Made by a program: the position numbers and the translations under genes. DNA of 63,480 nt, taken from positions 1 to 63,480 of the forward strand of contig VENA01000032.1 in NCBI GenBank assembly GCA_009711785.1, read 5' to 3'. Positions 61,520 through 63,480 of the stretch are shown here, one piece after another. Source of the stretch: Bacillota bacterium. GTDB lineage: Bacteria; Bacillota; Clostridia; Tissierellales; MES13. Positions within the stretch are counted from its first letter, which is position 1, and every line of letters begins with the position of its first letter. The notes below the pieces were generated by a model. That model did no database searches, had not been told where the DNA came from, and saw only the letters and a program-made list of their open reading frames with translations.

Positions 61520-63165
61520 TATGAAGCATAAGTTTTTTTATTATTACGTTTATATTTAGCATCCCTTTTTTTGGATACTTCTTTACTTTTAATTTTTTGT
61601 TTATTATAAGAGTCACGAACACTTTTAATTAATAACACACTCATTATTACTAAGATAATAGCAAATGGAAGACCAGTAGTAATAACAGCCGTTTGTAATG
61701 CTGAAAGTGCTTTTTCTCCTCCAATTAAAAGAAGTATAGCAGCAACTAAACCTTCCATACAAGCCCAAAATACTCTTTGGGGTACAGGGGAATCTAATTT
61801 ACCTCCAGATGTAATATTATCTACTACCAATGAGCCTGAGTCACTTGAAGTAATAAAAAATGATATAACTAGTAAAGTTGCTAATGTAGATAATCCTACT
61901 TTTGCAATTTCAGCAAATACAGGAATTTGTATAAAACTTATTAATTCAAATAATGCTACTGGAAGATTATTTTGAACTACTTCAAATAATTTACCACTAT
62001 ATGAATTATTTATGTGTATAGCAGTGCCTCCAAAAACAGTTAACCACATAAAAGATAAAAGTGAAGGAATTAATAATACTGCTGATACAAATTCCCTTAT
62101 CGTTCTTCCCTTTGAAACTCTCGCTATAAACATACCTACAAAAGGAGACCATGATATCCACCATGCAAGGTAAAATACAGACCAGTCCCCTTGCCATGTA
62201 CTATCACTTAGAGATACAAAGAACGATGATTTAAGAAAGCCATTTAAATATACACCTAAAGAATTAGAAAATAATTTTAGTATATAAGATGTTGGTCCAA
62301 GGAATAAAATAGCGATCATAAATACAAAAGCTATTTTTATATTTAATTTAGATAGCATTTTTACACCTTTATCTATACCAGATATGACTGAAAGGGTAGC
62401 CATTAAAGTAATTATGGCAATAAGACCAACTTGAATTTTCACACTAAAACCTATCCCTAGTAAATAATTTAATCCACTGTTTATTTGTTGTACTCCTAAT
62501 CCTAGAGAAGTAGCAAGACCGAACAAACATGAAACAACAGCAAGAACATCAATGATGTCCCCCACAATACCAAAAACCTTATCTTTTAATATTGGATAAA
62601 ATACAGATCTTAAAGATAATGGAAGATTTTTATTATATGCAAAATATGATAATGCTAAAGATATTAAAGTATATATTCCCCAAGGATGTAATCCCCAGTG
62701 GAAAAAAGTCGTTGCTAAAGCTGAAGTTTCTGTATTTGTGTTTCTAAATATTGGAGGAATAACAGCAGAATGATGTAATGGTTCTCCTACAGCCCAAAAC
62801 ATTAATCCTATTCCCATTCCTGCCGAGAGTAACATTGAATACCAAGCAAAATTTGAGAATTCTGGTTTGGAATCGACTCCACCAATTCTCACTTTACCTA
62901 ATTTTGAAAAGGCGAGAAATAAGCTAACCCCTATAAAGAAATTACTAGATAGGATAAATAGCCAGTCTCCTTTTGCTAGAATGGTACTTTTAAGACTTTC
63001 AATTACAATTAACGCATGGTCTAGATTAAATAAAGCATAGGCTGAAAAAAGCAAAACAAATAGTCCAGCAACTATGGAAACAACAGGGTTCATATCTAGA
63101 CCAAATTTAGTAAAATTTCTACTATAAAGTTTTTCTTCTTGTTGTCTTTTGATATCTTCTTTCAT
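61519..63165 (-). CDS. BCCT-family betaine/choline/carnitine transporter
   Basis: 548 residues with 12 hydrophobic segments. The BCCT mark GMGIGLMFWAVGEPLHH (TM3) and the aromatic substrate box in YLAWWISWSPFVGMFIARVS with KGRTIREFV (TM8) are intact, as is the unwound glycine-rich stretch. It takes up a quaternary amine (betaine, choline or carnitine) with Na+ or H+. The C-terminal tail is long and basic, as in osmosensing members. GAAAGAGG precedes ATG 63165. Confidence 0.93.
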   Translation of the reverse strand: MKEDIKRQQEEKLYSRNFTKFGLDMNPVVSIVAGLFVLLFSAYALFNLDHALIVIESLKSTILAKGDWLFILSSNFFIGVSLFLAFSKLGKVRIGGVDSKPEFSNFAWYSMLLSAGMGIGLMFWAVGEPLHHSAVIPPIFRNTNTETSALATTFFHWGLHPWGIYTLISLALSYFAYNKNLPLSLRSVFYPILKDKVFGIVGDIIDVLAVVSCLFGLATSLGLGVQQINSGLNYLLGIGFSVKIQVGLIAIITLMATLSVISGIDKGVKMLSKLNIKIAFVFMIAILFLGPTSYILKLFSNSLGVYLNGFLKSSFFVSLSDSTWQGDWSVFYLAWWISWSPFVGMFIARVSKGRTIREFVSAVLLIPSLLSFMWLTVFGGTAIHINNSYSGKLFEVVQNNLPVALFELISFIQIPVFAEIAKVGLSTLATLLVISFFITSSDSGSLVVDNITSGGKLDSPVPQRVFWACMEGLVAAILLLIGGEKALSALQTAVITTGLPFAIILVIMSVLLIKSVRDSYNKQKIKSKEVSKKRDAKYKRNNKKTYAS

Positions 63166-63480
63166 ATAAAAACCTCTTTCTTTTGTTTTTTTTATACATA
63201 ATATTTTATGGTTTCATTTATTAATGTGAGTAAATGACTTTGTAAGATAAGTAAATAACTGGTTACAATGAGTGATTAGCCGAATTTATCGCCATTGCAT
63301 TATAACATAAGAATAATCATAATTCAAACAATAATAAAAATTAAGTTTAAAAATCTGATTCATTAATGATAATGTCTTAGTATATCATTAGTGATTATGT
63401 CCCAAATTCATCAAAAATAATATATAATATATCTCATACATTATATATATGGGGTGATTATAATAAGAAAGGTAGATTTA
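63166..63480. other. upstream region of the BCCT gene; possible next gene at the edge
   Basis: An 11-bp imperfect inverted repeat (CATTAATGATA near 63361 and TATCATTAGTG near 63385) may be an operator. At the very end GGGGTGATTATAATAAGAAAGG can be read GTG ATT ATA ATA AGA AAG GTA GAT TTA, i.e. IIIRKVDL, a typical GNAT beginning. The gene, if real, is cut at 63480. Confidence 0.35.

Overview
The window is a low-GC, AT-rich Gram-positive chromosome segment. Gene order and content point to an anaerobic Firmicute of class Clostridia, probably near the Tissierellia-type amino-acid fermenters; that placement is inferred, with no 16S in the window. Supporting points are the rpsF-ssb-rpsR / gdpP-rplI-dnaB / purA / walRKHI-murA-walJ-htrA-rlmH order typical of the oriC-proximal arc in Firmicutes, an A-type flavodiiron protein, YedF, and peptide use through an OPT transporter and PepV. 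Almost every gene carries a strong purine-rich Shine-Dalgarno sequence, and many start with TTG.

Layout. 1-3.5 kb: a LiaF-like membrane protein facing a four-gene minus-strand operon (short helical SHOCT-like modules, DUF4097 and DUF2089) that looks like an envelope-stress cassette. 3.5-6 kb: YedF, DUF3343, DUF951 and a PLP aminotransferase. 6.1-13.3 kb: rpsF-ssb-rpsR with a candidate S6:S18 leader, an ECF S component, a MazG-like protein, YybS, the c-di-AMP phosphodiesterase GdpP, rplI and dnaB. 13.3-22.4 kb: flavodiiron protein, GNAT protein, a small DnaA-box cluster, purA behind a PurBox-like dyad, an OPT transporter with a PqqD-like protein and PepV, then five tRNAs (Lys, Glu, Val, Asp, Thr). 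22.4-24.6 kb: DnaI-like loader and DnaD on the minus strand. 24.7-31.2 kb: a stand-alone M1-N-like protein, tandem M23 cell-wall peptidases, a subtilase and an MA-family peptidase. 31.3-41.4 kb: WalRK module with WalH/WalI and an extra secreted protein, then murA, walJ, htrA, a CxxH/CxxC protein and rlmH.

After rlmH (41.45 kb to the end) the character changes to single accessory genes, each with its own terminator or operator: DUF421, two alpha/beta hydrolases, HxlR, two VOC proteins, two helix-turn-helix regulators (AraC and MerR), GNAT, flavodoxin-like reductase, methyltransferase, NUDIX, nucleotidyltransferase, metallophosphoesterase, amidase and a BCCT transporter. Gene wrecks are mixed in: a serine-hydrolase fragment, a shredded IS transposase, a deletion-scarred NAD-binding/antiporter locus and a GGDEF tail. 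A 20-bp near-copy of the rlmH 3' end lies exactly 1,080 bp downstream of the gene, as expected if rlmH serves as an integration site.

Functionally the core part links replication (dnaB, loader, DnaD, ssb), cell-wall homeostasis (WalRK, M23, murA, HtrA) and c-di-AMP turnover. Sequence-level WalR boxes sit in front of the first M23 gene and of the gene between walK and walH. No complete new defence or mobile system was seen. The most notable signals are regulatory (WalR boxes, a PurBox dyad, a hairpin between the murA SD and start, DnaA boxes) and evolutionary (rlmH att-like repeats, the M23 duplication).
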